Shown here piece by piece: positions 28,218 to 36,392 of a DNA stretch of 64,000 nucleotides. The translations under genes were made by a program, and so were the position numbers. The first letter of the stretch is position 1, and each line of letters starts with the position of its first letter. The notes under the pieces were generated by a model. It did no database searches. It saw only the letters and a list, made by a program, of their open reading frames with translations, and was not told the DNA's origin. This stretch comes from Kibdelosporangium aridum (lineage in GTDB: Bacteria > Actinomycetota > Actinomycetes > Mycobacteriales > Pseudonocardiaceae): the NCBI RefSeq assembly GCF_900176515.1, contig NZ_FWXV01000013.1, positions 248,001 through 312,000 on the forward strand, read 5' to 3'.

Positions 28218-30667
28218 GTCGTCGCGATGGCGGCCAGGACGTCGGTACGTGACGCCCGGCGTGCGGGCCACAGCGCGGCGAGGACTCCGACGATGATCAT
28301 GCCGACGAGTGCCACGCCGATGATCTCGTAGGGCACTGAGAACTCCCAGAGCGACTGACCCATCATGGCGTGCTGCATCACCGCGCCGAACCCGACGCCG
28401 ACCAGGATGCCGAGCAGCCCGCCGTATGCACAGATCACGACGCTTTCCATCCGGATCGCTCGGCGCACCAACGGCTGACTCGCGCCCACGGCCCGCAGCA
28501 CCCCGATCTCCCTGGTGCGTTCCATCACCGACAACGCCAGCGTGTTGACCACGCCGAACGCCGCGATGACAATCGCCGCCCCGAACAAGGCGTACATCAG
28601 CGACAGCAACAGTTCGAAGCTCTCGGTTGCCTCCTTGATCACCCCATCCCGATCCGTGACCACCACATCCGGCCGGTCACGAAACGCCTGCTCGATGCCC
28701 GCACGGACTGCTGCCGGGTCCGGTCCTGTCGCGTACACACTGGTCACTGTGCTGTCGCGGAACTTCGCCGGCACAGTGGCCAGGTCCACATAGAACAGTG
28801 GTCGGCCTTCCATCCCTTTGTGCAGTCCCACGATCGTCGTCGTGATCGATGTGACCGGATCGAGGACCAGCGTCACCTGATCGCCTAATCGGGCACCGAT
28901 CATGGCCGCCTCGTTCTCGCCGACTATCGCTCCGGCGCGCACATCACCCGTACCCGCAACGATTTCGGGTTGCACGAGACCGTCGGGTTCGATGGCCGAC
29001 ATAGTGGTCGGCGACGTAGACCCGTTGTGCGTCACCTTGATGAAGGTGTACCGGTCGGCGGACGCCTTCGTCACGCCAGGTACCGACCGCACCTTCTCCA
29101 GGACATCGGTGCCGAGCGCGACACGGTCCACTGGTGAATGGACGATGGACGCGGCTGCCGGGACGGTGGCCTGGATGCTCGAACTGAGCATCGATGTGAT
29201 CGACGAGCCCAGCGTGGCGAACGCGCACACCAGCGCCAGCCCGACCATCAGCGCCGACGTTGTCGCTGCGGTACGGCGCGAATCCCGGACCGAGTTGCGA
29301 ACCCCAAGCCGGGTCGCTGGGCCGCCGTGGCGGCTGAGCAACCTGCCGACCGGCCGAAGCACGGCTGTGGCGAGCACAGGTGCCAGGAACAGGACACCGA
29401 GCCATACGGCGATGCCACCACCCATCGCTACGATGCGTTCGGTCGTGGACAGATCGTTCCGCAGCGTCAGACCGATCGCGATGAAGCCGGACGCCACTGC
29501 CACCAAACCAACAACGGTTCGCAAGACGAGAGACCGGGCGCCGAAGGAACCGTCAGTTCGCAATGCGGCTACAGGCGCTACGCCTGCGGCCCTGCGTGCC
29601 GAGGTGTACGCCGCGACCATGGTGACCAGAACGCCGGTCCCGTAGCCGACCAGGATGCTGGTCGGTGACACCGAGAGCGTGATGCCCTCTCCGCCGTTGG
29701 CCACCAACCCGAGTAAGCCCATGCCGATGCCAAGTGCCACACCGAGTGTCGAGCCGATCCAGCCGAGCACACCGGCCTCGACCAGTACCGCATTGCGCAC
29801 CTGACGGCGGGTCGCGCCGATCGCACGCAGCAGCGCCAGTTGCCGACTTCGTTGCGTCACCAACATCGAGAAGGTGTTGGCGATGACGAACATGCCCGCC
29901 AGCAACGACACGGCCGCGAAACCCAGCAGGGATTCTCGTTGCGACTGAGCCGAGTCGTCCGCCCTGGCCTGGGCCTGCTCGGTCAGCTCCGCGCCAGTGG
30001 CGACCGTGCGCAGGTCCGGATCCAGGAAGTCACGCGCGGCTGCTGCGATCGCGTCGGTGTTCGCGCCTGGTTTGGCGGCCAACTCGACTCGTGCGAAGCC
30101 GTTGCCCAGCACCGCCGGATCGCCGAATGCCACACTGGGTACCGGTTCGCCGAGCGGCCGGTAGGTGTACAGGCCCGACACCGTGGCGTCGAGAGATCGA
30201 CCGTCGGACAACAGAATCCGGGCTGTGTCACCGACCACACGGCCGGCCTCCTTGGCCTGTGGCTCGCCGAGGGCCACCTCGCCCGGCCCTGGTGCCTGGC
30301 CGGCCGTCAGACTGAACCGGTCCGAGGAATCCCAGCCCGTCCCCGCCATGTCGGGGCGCGCGGAGACGAGTTTGCCGTCCGACCGGATCAGACCCGCGTA
30401 CCCGAACGTCACCCCGGAAGCGCTTGCCACACCGGGGATTCCGGCGAGGCGGTCCTTGTCGGCCGCTGTCAGCTCAGGAGCCTTCTCGGCGATCTGTACT
30501 GACACGCTCACGTCACCGCGGACATCCTGGCCGCGGATGGTCTCGGCGGCGGAGTCCGAGACAACCCATGTGGCCACGACGAAAGCCACGCCCAACGTGA
30601 TCGCGACGAGTGTCATCGCGACTCTTCCCTTGTGCGCGCGCAGATCACGCAACATCGCGCGAAGCAT
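28214..30667 (-). CDS. ABC transporter permease, FtsX/MacB type
   Basis: An 817-residue permease with two FtsX repeats. The first helix follows MLRAMLRDLRAHKGRVAMTL, a large extracytoplasmic domain spans about residues 45-240, then three helices, a further helix pair near 385-430, a second repeat with another large extracellular domain, and three C-terminal helices ending LWPARRASRTDVLAAIATT. This two-repeat form pairs with a LolD/MacB-type ATPase and typically exports or extracts lipids or peptides by mechanotransmission. Its ATG shares the last base of the ATPase stop (TGATG). Confidence 0.9.
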   Translation of the reverse strand: MLRAMLRDLRAHKGRVAMTLVAITLGVAFVVATWVVSDSAAETIRGQDVRGDVSVSVQIAEKAPELTAADKDRLAGIPGVASASGVTFGYAGLIRSDGKLVSARPDMAGTGWDSSDRFSLTAGQAPGPGEVALGEPQAKEAGRVVGDTARILLSDGRSLDATVSGLYTYRPLGEPVPSVAFGDPAVLGNGFARVELAAKPGANTDAIAAAARDFLDPDLRTVATGAELTEQAQARADDSAQSQRESLLGFAAVSLLAGMFVIANTFSMLVTQRSRQLALLRAIGATRRQVRNAVLVEAGVLGWIGSTLGVALGIGMGLLGLVANGGEGITLSVSPTSILVGYGTGVLVTMVAAYTSARRAAGVAPVAALRTDGSFGARSLVLRTVVGLVAVASGFIAIGLTLRNDLSTTERIVAMGGGIAVWLGVLFLAPVLATAVLRPVGRLLSRHGGPATRLGVRNSVRDSRRTAATTSALMVGLALVCAFATLGSSITSMLSSSIQATVPAAASIVHSPVDRVALGTDVLEKVRSVPGVTKASADRYTFIKVTHNGSTSPTTMSAIEPDGLVQPEIVAGTGDVRAGAIVGENEAAMIGARLGDQVTLVLDPVTSITTTIVGLHKGMEGRPLFYVDLATVPAKFRDSTVTSVYATGPDPAAVRAGIEQAFRDRPDVVVTDRDGVIKEATESFELLLSLMYALFGAAIVIAAFGVVNTLALSVMERTREIGVLRAVGASQPLVRRAIRMESVVICAYGGLLGILVGVGFGAVMQHAMMGQSLWEFSVPYEIIGVALVGMIIVGVLAALWPARRASRTDVLAAIATT

Positions 30668-31422
30668 CAGACAACTACCTTCTCGAGGTCTTTCATCCGG
30701 TCAAGAACACGGTCGGCCGTCGGGTCGGTCAGCTCACCGACTACACGGCCGTCGGCGAAGAACAGAACGCGATCGGCGTAGGCGGCCGCCGTCGGTTCGT
30801 GCGTCACCATCACCACGGTCTGGCCCAACTCGTCCACACTGCGGCGCAGGAACCCGAGGACATCCGCCGAGGACTTGGAGTCCAGCGCGCCGGTCGGCTC
30901 GTCGGCGAACACCACATCGGGCTTGGTGATCAGCGCACGGGCACACGCGACCCGTTGCTGCTGGCCACCGGATAACTGGCTCGGTTTGTGCCCAAGACGA
31001 TGCCGTAGGCCGATCCCGTCGATGACCGCGTCGGCGAAGGCCTGATCCGGCCGCCGCCCGGCCAAGTCGAGCGGCAGCACGATGTTCTCCCACGCGGTCA
31101 GCGTCGGCAGCAGGTTGAACGCCTGGAACACGAACCCGACCCGGTCCCGTCGTAAAGCGGTCAGCCGCCCGTCGGACAAAGAAGACGTCTCGGTGCCGCC
31201 GATGAACACCTGGCCATTGGTCGGCTTGTCCAGCCCGGCAAGGCAATGCAGCAGCGTGGACTTGCCGGACCCGGACGGACCCATGATCGCGGTGAACCGC
31301 TCTCGCGGGAAGCTGACAGTCACGTTGTCGAGCGCGACAACTGTTACGTCGCCAGGAGATCCGGCTCCGTATACTTTGGACAGGGACGTGGCGTGTACCG
31401 CCGGTGTGGTCGATTTCTGCAC
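30667..31422 (-). CDS. ABC transporter ATP-binding protein, LolD/MacB type
   Basis: About 251 residues. Walker A GPSGSGKST near residue 45, Q-loop FQAFNLLP, signature LSGGQQQR near 150, Walker B VVFADEPTGALDS and the switch His in VTHEPTAAAYADR are all present. LDSKS after Walker B and the NLLPTLTAWEN segment are typical of the MacB/LolD/FtsE group that works with FtsX-type permeases. GTG 31422 (VQKSTTPAVHATSL) is preferred because the fold begins shortly after. A perfect 18-bp palindrome lies 35 bp upstream. Confidence 0.9.
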   Translation of the reverse strand: MQKSTTPAVHATSLSKVYGAGSPGDVTVVALDNVTVSFPRERFTAIMGPSGSGKSTLLHCLAGLDKPTNGQVFIGGTETSSLSDGRLTALRRDRVGFVFQAFNLLPTLTAWENIVLPLDLAGRRPDQAFADAVIDGIGLRHRLGHKPSQLSGGQQQRVACARALITKPDVVFADEPTGALDSKSSADVLGFLRRSVDELGQTVVMVTHEPTAAAYADRVLFFADGRVVGELTDPTADRVLDRMKDLEKVVV

Positions 31423-31456
31423 GATGCCAACGGTCCCGGATCGCGGCTCGCGGCAC

Positions 31457-31474
31457 ATCTGCCTGCAGGCAGAT
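31457..31474. promoter_or_regulatory. 18-bp perfect palindrome upstream of the ABC exporter
   Basis: ATCTGCCTGCAGGCAGAT is fully symmetric and placed just upstream of the ATPase start. This is typical of a TetR- or PadR-type operator. No regulator gene of that kind is adjacent. Confidence 0.6.
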
Positions 31475-31572
31475 TTTCGATCTCTATCTCCAGACGGATG
31501 CGCCCGGCGGTGGTCCGCCCTACGGTGGATCGTGCGACGCGAATCAGCGCATCAGCGACTGGCTGGCGGAAG

Positions 31573-32460
31573 TCAGTCGCAGGTGGCCTGGGAGGGCACT
31601 TCGGCGTCGGGATCGAAATAGGCGGTTCGATCCTCGCTCTGGTTGTCCGGGGACTCGGTGGCGCGTCGCTGACTGTAGGCAGGAGCGAGATAGCCGGCGC
31701 GCAAAGCGTCACAACCCATGGAATAGGTGAAACCGTGTGAACGAGATGGCCAGATCCCGCGGCTGTTCGGTGTGTATTTGTCGCCAAGCACCGAGTAGTC
31801 GACATCCCACCGGCCGACGGCGACGATGTCCATGGCATTCCTGAGCCTGTCCGGCTCGTCGATGCCGAAGGCGTATGCGAACACGTAATTGGTGTGCACG
31901 ACCAATTCGCCTGCCTTGGCGCCCTGCTCGGCCCACATCCGGCCGCGCACCTTGGGCTCGGCGGGCAGCAATGTGTACCCGGCGGCGAGCCTGGTGGCGT
32001 ACGCGTGCGCCTCGTGCGGGTCGTTGCCGAACACCGGACGCATTTTCTTCTGTGAGTCCTTGGCCAGCAGCTTGAGATAACGCTCGACGTCGTGCTGCTC
32101 GAGGACAGCCCGATCCAGTCTGGAGGTGATCAGTATCTGGCGGACCTGTGCGTACGCGTCCTCTACTTGTTGCGCGGTGAACGGGCCCACGGCCTTCGCC
32201 GGCGGGGTGATGATGCCGGCCGCACCATCCGGCCATTCCGCTGCGGGCGTACCGATGAAGGGGCGGTTAAAGTCCACTTGAACCGGTGGTGCCGCTGCCT
32301 TGACGTCGACAGTTCTCGGCTCGGCCGTGCCCCGCACTTCGTTGAAGGCCACTATCCCGGCCACGACCGCGACGCCCACGGTGAGCGTGGCGACCTTGGC
32401 GCGATAGCGCTTGAAGAACGAACGTGCTGAACCAGCGTCGTGTTGTGGGTCCTCGGGCAT
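31573..32460 (-). CDS. Membrane-anchored extracytoplasmic protein, function unknown
   Basis: A 295-residue protein starting at ATG 32460 with GAGGGAGAC upstream. After a basic cytosolic stretch (SFFKRYRAK) a single helix spans about residues 24-41 (TLTVGVAVVAGIVAFNEV), so the remaining 250 residues face outward. The outer domain has DRAVLEQHDVERYLKLLAKD, RMWAEQGAKAGELVVHTNYV, a FAYAFG segment and three Trp-rich strands. Two Cys near the end (SMGCDALR and the C-terminal CD) could form a disulfide. No catalytic motif is recognised. It is divergent from valS. Confidence 0.75.
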   Translation of the reverse strand: MPEDPQHDAGSARSFFKRYRAKVATLTVGVAVVAGIVAFNEVRGTAEPRTVDVKAAAPPVQVDFNRPFIGTPAAEWPDGAAGIITPPAKAVGPFTAQQVEDAYAQVRQILITSRLDRAVLEQHDVERYLKLLAKDSQKKMRPVFGNDPHEAHAYATRLAAGYTLLPAEPKVRGRMWAEQGAKAGELVVHTNYVFAYAFGIDEPDRLRNAMDIVAVGRWDVDYSVLGDKYTPNSRGIWPSRSHGFTYSMGCDALRAGYLAPAYSQRRATESPDNQSEDRTAYFDPDAEVPSQATCD

Positions 32461-32553
32461 GTCTCCCTCGCGCGTGCTCGCGCCAGAACAGTGTGCCCGG
32501 CAGCCCTGTGGTGTAGTCCACACCGGACCGGGTGAGCGTAGCCTGAACACGGT

Positions 32554-32574
32554 GCGTAAAACTAGTGGTTACGC
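32554..32574. promoter_or_regulatory. Interrupted palindrome in the valS divergent region
   Basis: GCGTAA (32554-32559) and TTACGC (32569-32574) flank a nearly symmetric ACTAGT centre, about 95 bp upstream of the start of the exported-protein gene. Possibly an operator; short arms make it uncertain. Confidence 0.35.
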
Positions 32575-32665
32575 GTAGTGGCTCGAGTGCGCTGAGTCAC
32601 AATGCGTGGTCGTCGGCTGACGGCTGACCGGGGAAGTCACCCGTTCGTATGAGTAGGCAATGCGG

Positions 32666-32695
32666 GTGAAAGCGTTCCGACGCGGTTCGTAAACT
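32666..32695 (+). promoter_or_regulatory. Probable valS promoter, leaderless transcript
   Basis: GTGAAA (32666-32671) and TAAACT (32690-32695) are spaced by 18 bp, and the valS GTG lies 8 nt after the -10 element with no ribosome-binding site. This spacing predicts transcription starting at or next to the start codon. Confidence 0.5.
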
Positions 32696-32703
32696 CTGTC
32701 ACC

Positions 32704-35337
32704 GTGACAGAGACAGCCATTCCCCAGCCAACTACCGATCTTCCGGCCGCGTTCGCGCCCGAGAAGGTAGAGGGACGGCTGTACCAGCGTTGGGTAGAGG
32801 CAGGGTACTTCGAGGCCGACGCCTCTTCGGACAAGCCGCCCTTCACCATCGTGCTGCCGCCACCGAACGTGACGGGCAGTCTGCACATGGGCCACGCGCT
32901 GGACCACACGCTGATGGACGCGATGTCGCGCCGTCGCCGGATGCAGGGCTACGAGGTGCTCTGGCTGCCCGGCATGGACCACGCGGGCATCGCCACTCAG
33001 AACGTGGTGGAGCGCGCGCTCGCCGAGAAGGAGGGCGTGTCCCGGCACGACCTGGGCCGTGACGAGTTCGTGGCGCGTGTGTGGGAGTGGAAGGACGAGT
33101 ACGGCGGCCGGATCCTAGGCCAGATGCGCAGGCTCGGCGACGGCGTCGACTGGAGCCGCGAGCGCTTCACCATGGACGAGGGCCTGTCCAAGGCTGTGCA
33201 GACCGTCTTCAAGAAGATGTACGACGACGGCCTGATCTACCGCGCGGAACGGATCATCAACTGGTGCCCGCGGTGTCAGACGGCGCTGTCGGACATCGAG
33301 GTGGAGCACTCCGACGACGAGGGCGAGCTCGTCTCGATCAGGTACGGCGACGGTGACGAGTCGATCGTCGTGGCGACCACGCGCGCGGAAACCATGCTCG
33401 GTGACACAGCGGTGGCCGTGCACCCCGACGACGAGCGGTACAAGCACCTGATCGGCAAGGAGATCCCGCTGCCGTTGACCGACCGCCGCATCCCGGTGGT
33501 CGCCGACGAGCACGTGGACCCCGAGTTCGGCACGGGTGCGGTGAAGGTGACGCCTGCACACGACCCGAACGACTTCGAGATCGGCCAGCGGCACGACCTG
33601 CCGTCGATCACGATGATGAACGAGCGCGCCGTGGTCACCGTGAAGGGACCGTTCGAGGGGCTCGACCGGTTCGAGGCCAGGCCCGCAGTGGTCGCCGCGC
33701 TGCGCGAACAGGGCCGGATCGTCGCGGAGAAGCGCCCGTACCAGCACTCGGTCGGGCACTGCTCGCGGTGCGACACCGTCATCGAGCCGCGCCTGTCGAT
33801 GCAGTGGTGGGTGAAGGTCGAGCCGTTGGCGCGCGCGGCCGGTGACGCCGTGCGTGACGGCCGGACCACGGTCCACCCGCCGGAGTTGGCGAAGCGCTAC
33901 TTCGACTGGGTCGACAACATGCACGACTGGACCATCTCCCGCCAGCTGTGGTGGGGGCACCGGATCCCGGTCTGGTACGGCCCGAACGACGAGGTCGTGT
34001 GCGTCGGCCCGGACGAGCAGCCGCCGTCGGGCGAAGGCTGGACGCAGGACCCGGACGTGCTCGACACGTGGTTCTCTTCCGGTCTGTGGCCGATCTCCAC
34101 GCTGGGCTGGCCGGAGAACACCACGGACCTGAAGCGGTTCTATCCGACCAGCGTGCTGTGCACCGGCTACGACATCCTGTTCTTCTGGGTCGCCCGGATG
34201 ATGATGTTCGGCCTGTACGCGATGGACGGCGTGCAGCCGTTCGACCAGCTGTACCTGCACGGACTGATCCGGGACCAGTTTGGCAAGAAGATGTCCAAGT
34301 CGCGCGGGAACGTGATCGACCCGCTGGAGTGGCTCGACCGCTACGGCGCCGACGCGTTGCGCTTCACCCTGGCCCGCGGCGCCAACCCCGGCAGCGACAT
34401 GGCGTTGGCGGAGGAGTGGGCGTCCGGTTCGCGCAACTTCGTCACCAAGCTGTGGAACGCCAGCCGTTTCGCTCTGATGAACGGCGCGACCACGGCCGTG
34501 CCGGTGCCGGACCGCGACGAGCTGACCGACGCCGACCGGTGGATCCTGGACCGCCTGGACAGCCTGGTGTCCGAAGTGGACGGCCTGTTCGAGGACTTCC
34601 AGTTCGCCAAGCTGTGCGACGCGCTCTACCACTTCACGTGGGACGAGTTCTGCGACTGGTACCTGGAGCTGGCGAAGGTCCAGATCGCTGAAGGCCGCGA
34701 GGAAGCCACCCGTGCGGTGCTCGGGCACGTGCTGGACGCGTTGCTGCGCCTGCTGCACCCGATCATCCCGTTCGTCACCGAGGAACTGTGGACCGCGCTG
34801 ACCGGCGGCGAGTCGGTGGTGATCGCCGCGTGGCCGTCCGCAAGCGGAGCCTCGGCCGACGCCGGTGCCGCACAGCGGATCGAAGGCGTGCAGAAGCTGA
34901 TCACCGAGATCCGCCGGTTCCGCAACGACCAAGGCCTCAAGCCAGGACAGAAGGTCAGCACGCGGCTGACCGGTGTCGAGGCAGCGGGCCTGTCGGCGCA
35001 CCAGAGCGCGGTGGCCACGTTGGCCCGCTTGACCGAACCGGAGGACAGCTTCTCGGCCAGCGCGTCACTCGAGGTCGCGCTGCCGGGCGGGGCATCGGTG
35101 ATGGTCGAACTGGACCTGTCGGGCGCGGTGGACGTCGAGGCCGAGCGCAAGAGGCTGACGAAGGACCTCGCGGCGGCTCAGAAGGACCTCGCCCAGTGCG
35201 AGGCCAAACTGAACAACCCGAAGTTCACCGAGAAAGCCCCAGCCGACGTCGTCGACAAGATCAAGCTCCGTCGCGAGACCGCCCTGGCGGACATCGACCG
35301 GATCAACGCCCGGCTGAGCGCACTGCCCTCGGCCTGA
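32704..35337 (+). CDS. valS: Valyl-tRNA synthetase
   Basis: An 877-residue class I synthetase charging tRNA-Val. The ATP site motifs are PPPNVTGSLHMGHAL (HIGH type, near residue 60) and KKMSKSRGN near 525. The editing domain insertion (VATTRAETMLGDTAVAVHP) that hydrolyses Thr-tRNA-Val is intact, and the C-terminal coiled-coil arm (LTKDLAAAQKDLAQCEAKL) is present. Length is normal for actinobacteria. The GTG at 32704 is supported by the -10 element placed for leaderless initiation. No T-box structure was noticed upstream. Confidence 0.97.
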   Translation: MTETAIPQPTTDLPAAFAPEKVEGRLYQRWVEAGYFEADASSDKPPFTIVLPPPNVTGSLHMGHALDHTLMDAMSRRRRMQGYEVLWLPGMDHAGIATQNVVERALAEKEGVSRHDLGRDEFVARVWEWKDEYGGRILGQMRRLGDGVDWSRERFTMDEGLSKAVQTVFKKMYDDGLIYRAERIINWCPRCQTALSDIEVEHSDDEGELVSIRYGDGDESIVVATTRAETMLGDTAVAVHPDDERYKHLIGKEIPLPLTDRRIPVVADEHVDPEFGTGAVKVTPAHDPNDFEIGQRHDLPSITMMNERAVVTVKGPFEGLDRFEARPAVVAALREQGRIVAEKRPYQHSVGHCSRCDTVIEPRLSMQWWVKVEPLARAAGDAVRDGRTTVHPPELAKRYFDWVDNMHDWTISRQLWWGHRIPVWYGPNDEVVCVGPDEQPPSGEGWTQDPDVLDTWFSSGLWPISTLGWPENTTDLKRFYPTSVLCTGYDILFFWVARMMMFGLYAMDGVQPFDQLYLHGLIRDQFGKKMSKSRGNVIDPLEWLDRYGADALRFTLARGANPGSDMALAEEWASGSRNFVTKLWNASRFALMNGATTAVPVPDRDELTDADRWILDRLDSLVSEVDGLFEDFQFAKLCDALYHFTWDEFCDWYLELAKVQIAEGREEATRAVLGHVLDALLRLLHPIIPFVTEELWTALTGGESVVIAAWPSASGASADAGAAQRIEGVQKLITEIRRFRNDQGLKPGQKVSTRLTGVEAAGLSAHQSAVATLARLTEPEDSFSASASLEVALPGGASVMVELDLSGAVDVEAERKRLTKDLAAAQKDLAQCEAKLNNPKFTEKAPADVVDKIKLRRETALADIDRINARLSALPSA

Positions 35338-35465
35338 CTTCGTCGACCGCTGTCACCGCGTGACCGGCATGGCCAGTCGCGCGGCGCCAGGGCACAGCTA
35401 CTTGGTGCCTGACTTCAAATCCCGGTCCGGTGGCCTGTGGTTCGCCCAGGCCACCGCACCGTTTT

Positions 35466-35660
35466 TGTCGGTCCCCTCCGGTAACGTGAAAATTAGGGGT
35501 TCCCCCAAGGGAATTCCTAATTCGATCGTGGCTGCGCGTTTGGCGGTGGCGGCGGTATTCGGCTGGCATAGCGAGGGCTGAAACTGTCAGTCCCTTGCGG
35601 TACTTTGGTTTTTCGGGGGCGCTTGGAACGGAATGTCAGACCCTTGTGGTAACTCTGAGG
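35466..35660. repeat. Dispersed repeat family, TGTCAGACCCTTGCGGTAAC type, three copies
   Basis: Copy one, 35466-35515, contains a 35-bp stretch (35481-35515) that recurs perfectly in inverted orientation at 53634-53668. Copies two (from 35585) and three (from 35634) keep the TGTCAG-x-CCCTTGnGGTA core. Similar sequence flanks HNH/DUF222-type repeats in other actinobacteria, from memory. Confidence 0.75.
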
Positions 35661-35744
35661 GTTGGCATTTTTCTGCGGCGCGGGGCGCATCGGATGCCGG
35701 GTTTCGCCGGTGGCATTGGGGAATGGGTTGCGGCCTCAGGGAGC

Positions 35745-36345
35745 GGATGGCTCTTGTGTGCCGGGGACCGCGGCTAGTTTCGCTTGATACTGCGAGCGGG
35801 TCGGGGCCCCGGCATTGTGTCTGGTTCCGGATGGGGTTGCTGACGGCTCCAGGTTGGCACTGCCGTGTTGCCCGGGGTTGGTGTGTCCGGCTCAAGGTGG
35901 TGTTGCTGCGCGGCTTCCGGGTCGGGGATGGCGCTGTTGTGTGGCCTGGGGTTGGGTTTGGTTTGGGGTGGTGTTGCTGGTGGCTGCGGGGTCGAGGGTG
36001 GCTCTGTTGTGTGGCCTGGGTTTGTGTCCGATTCGAGGTGGTGTTGCTGCGCGGCTTCCGGGTCGGGGGCGGCGCTGTTGTGTGGCCCTTGGGTTGCGTT
36101 TGGTTCGGGGTGGCCTTGCTAGCGGCTGCGGGTCGGGGCGGCGGCTCTGTTGTGTGGCCCTGGGGTTGCCTCTGGTTCGGGGGTGGTGTTGGCGGCTTCC
36201 GGGGCGAGGATGGCTCTGTTGTATAGCCCGGGGGTGCGTCTGGTTCGAGGCGGTGTTGCTAGCGCGGCTTCCGGATCAGGGGCGGATCTGTTGTGTGACC
36301 CCGGGGTTGCGTCCAGTTCCGGACGGTATTGCCAGCGGCTCAAAA
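35745..36345. repeat. 72-bp tandem repeat, about seven copies
   Basis: The marker CTGTTGT recurs at 35932, 36004, 36075, 36147, 36216 and 36288, giving a period of 69-72 bp, with more diverged units on the left. Each unit alternates a GCGGCTTCCGGGTCGGGG part with a TGTGTGGCCTGGGGTTG part. No transcription or translation signals are seen. Confidence 0.8.
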
Positions 36346-36392
36346 TCAGTGACCAGCCCCGTTGTGAGGTCTCGCGTGCCTTGTCGGCGCCT

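Larger units (their letters stand above)
35338..36392. other. Gene-free repeat region of about 1 kb
   Basis: Between valS and the histidine kinase gene I see no convincing gene. The left 320 bp hold three copies of a TGTCAGACCC-type dispersed repeat. The right 600 bp are a 72-bp tandem array. Long open frames through the array follow from its period being a multiple of three. Confidence 0.65.

Noticed and set aside
32551..32703. T-box riboswitch before valS
   Set aside because: The upstream region is short, a -10 element lies 8 nt before the start codon, and no T-box core sequence is present.
33115..35001. 628-codon minus-strand frame inside valS
   Set aside because: Shadow of valS.
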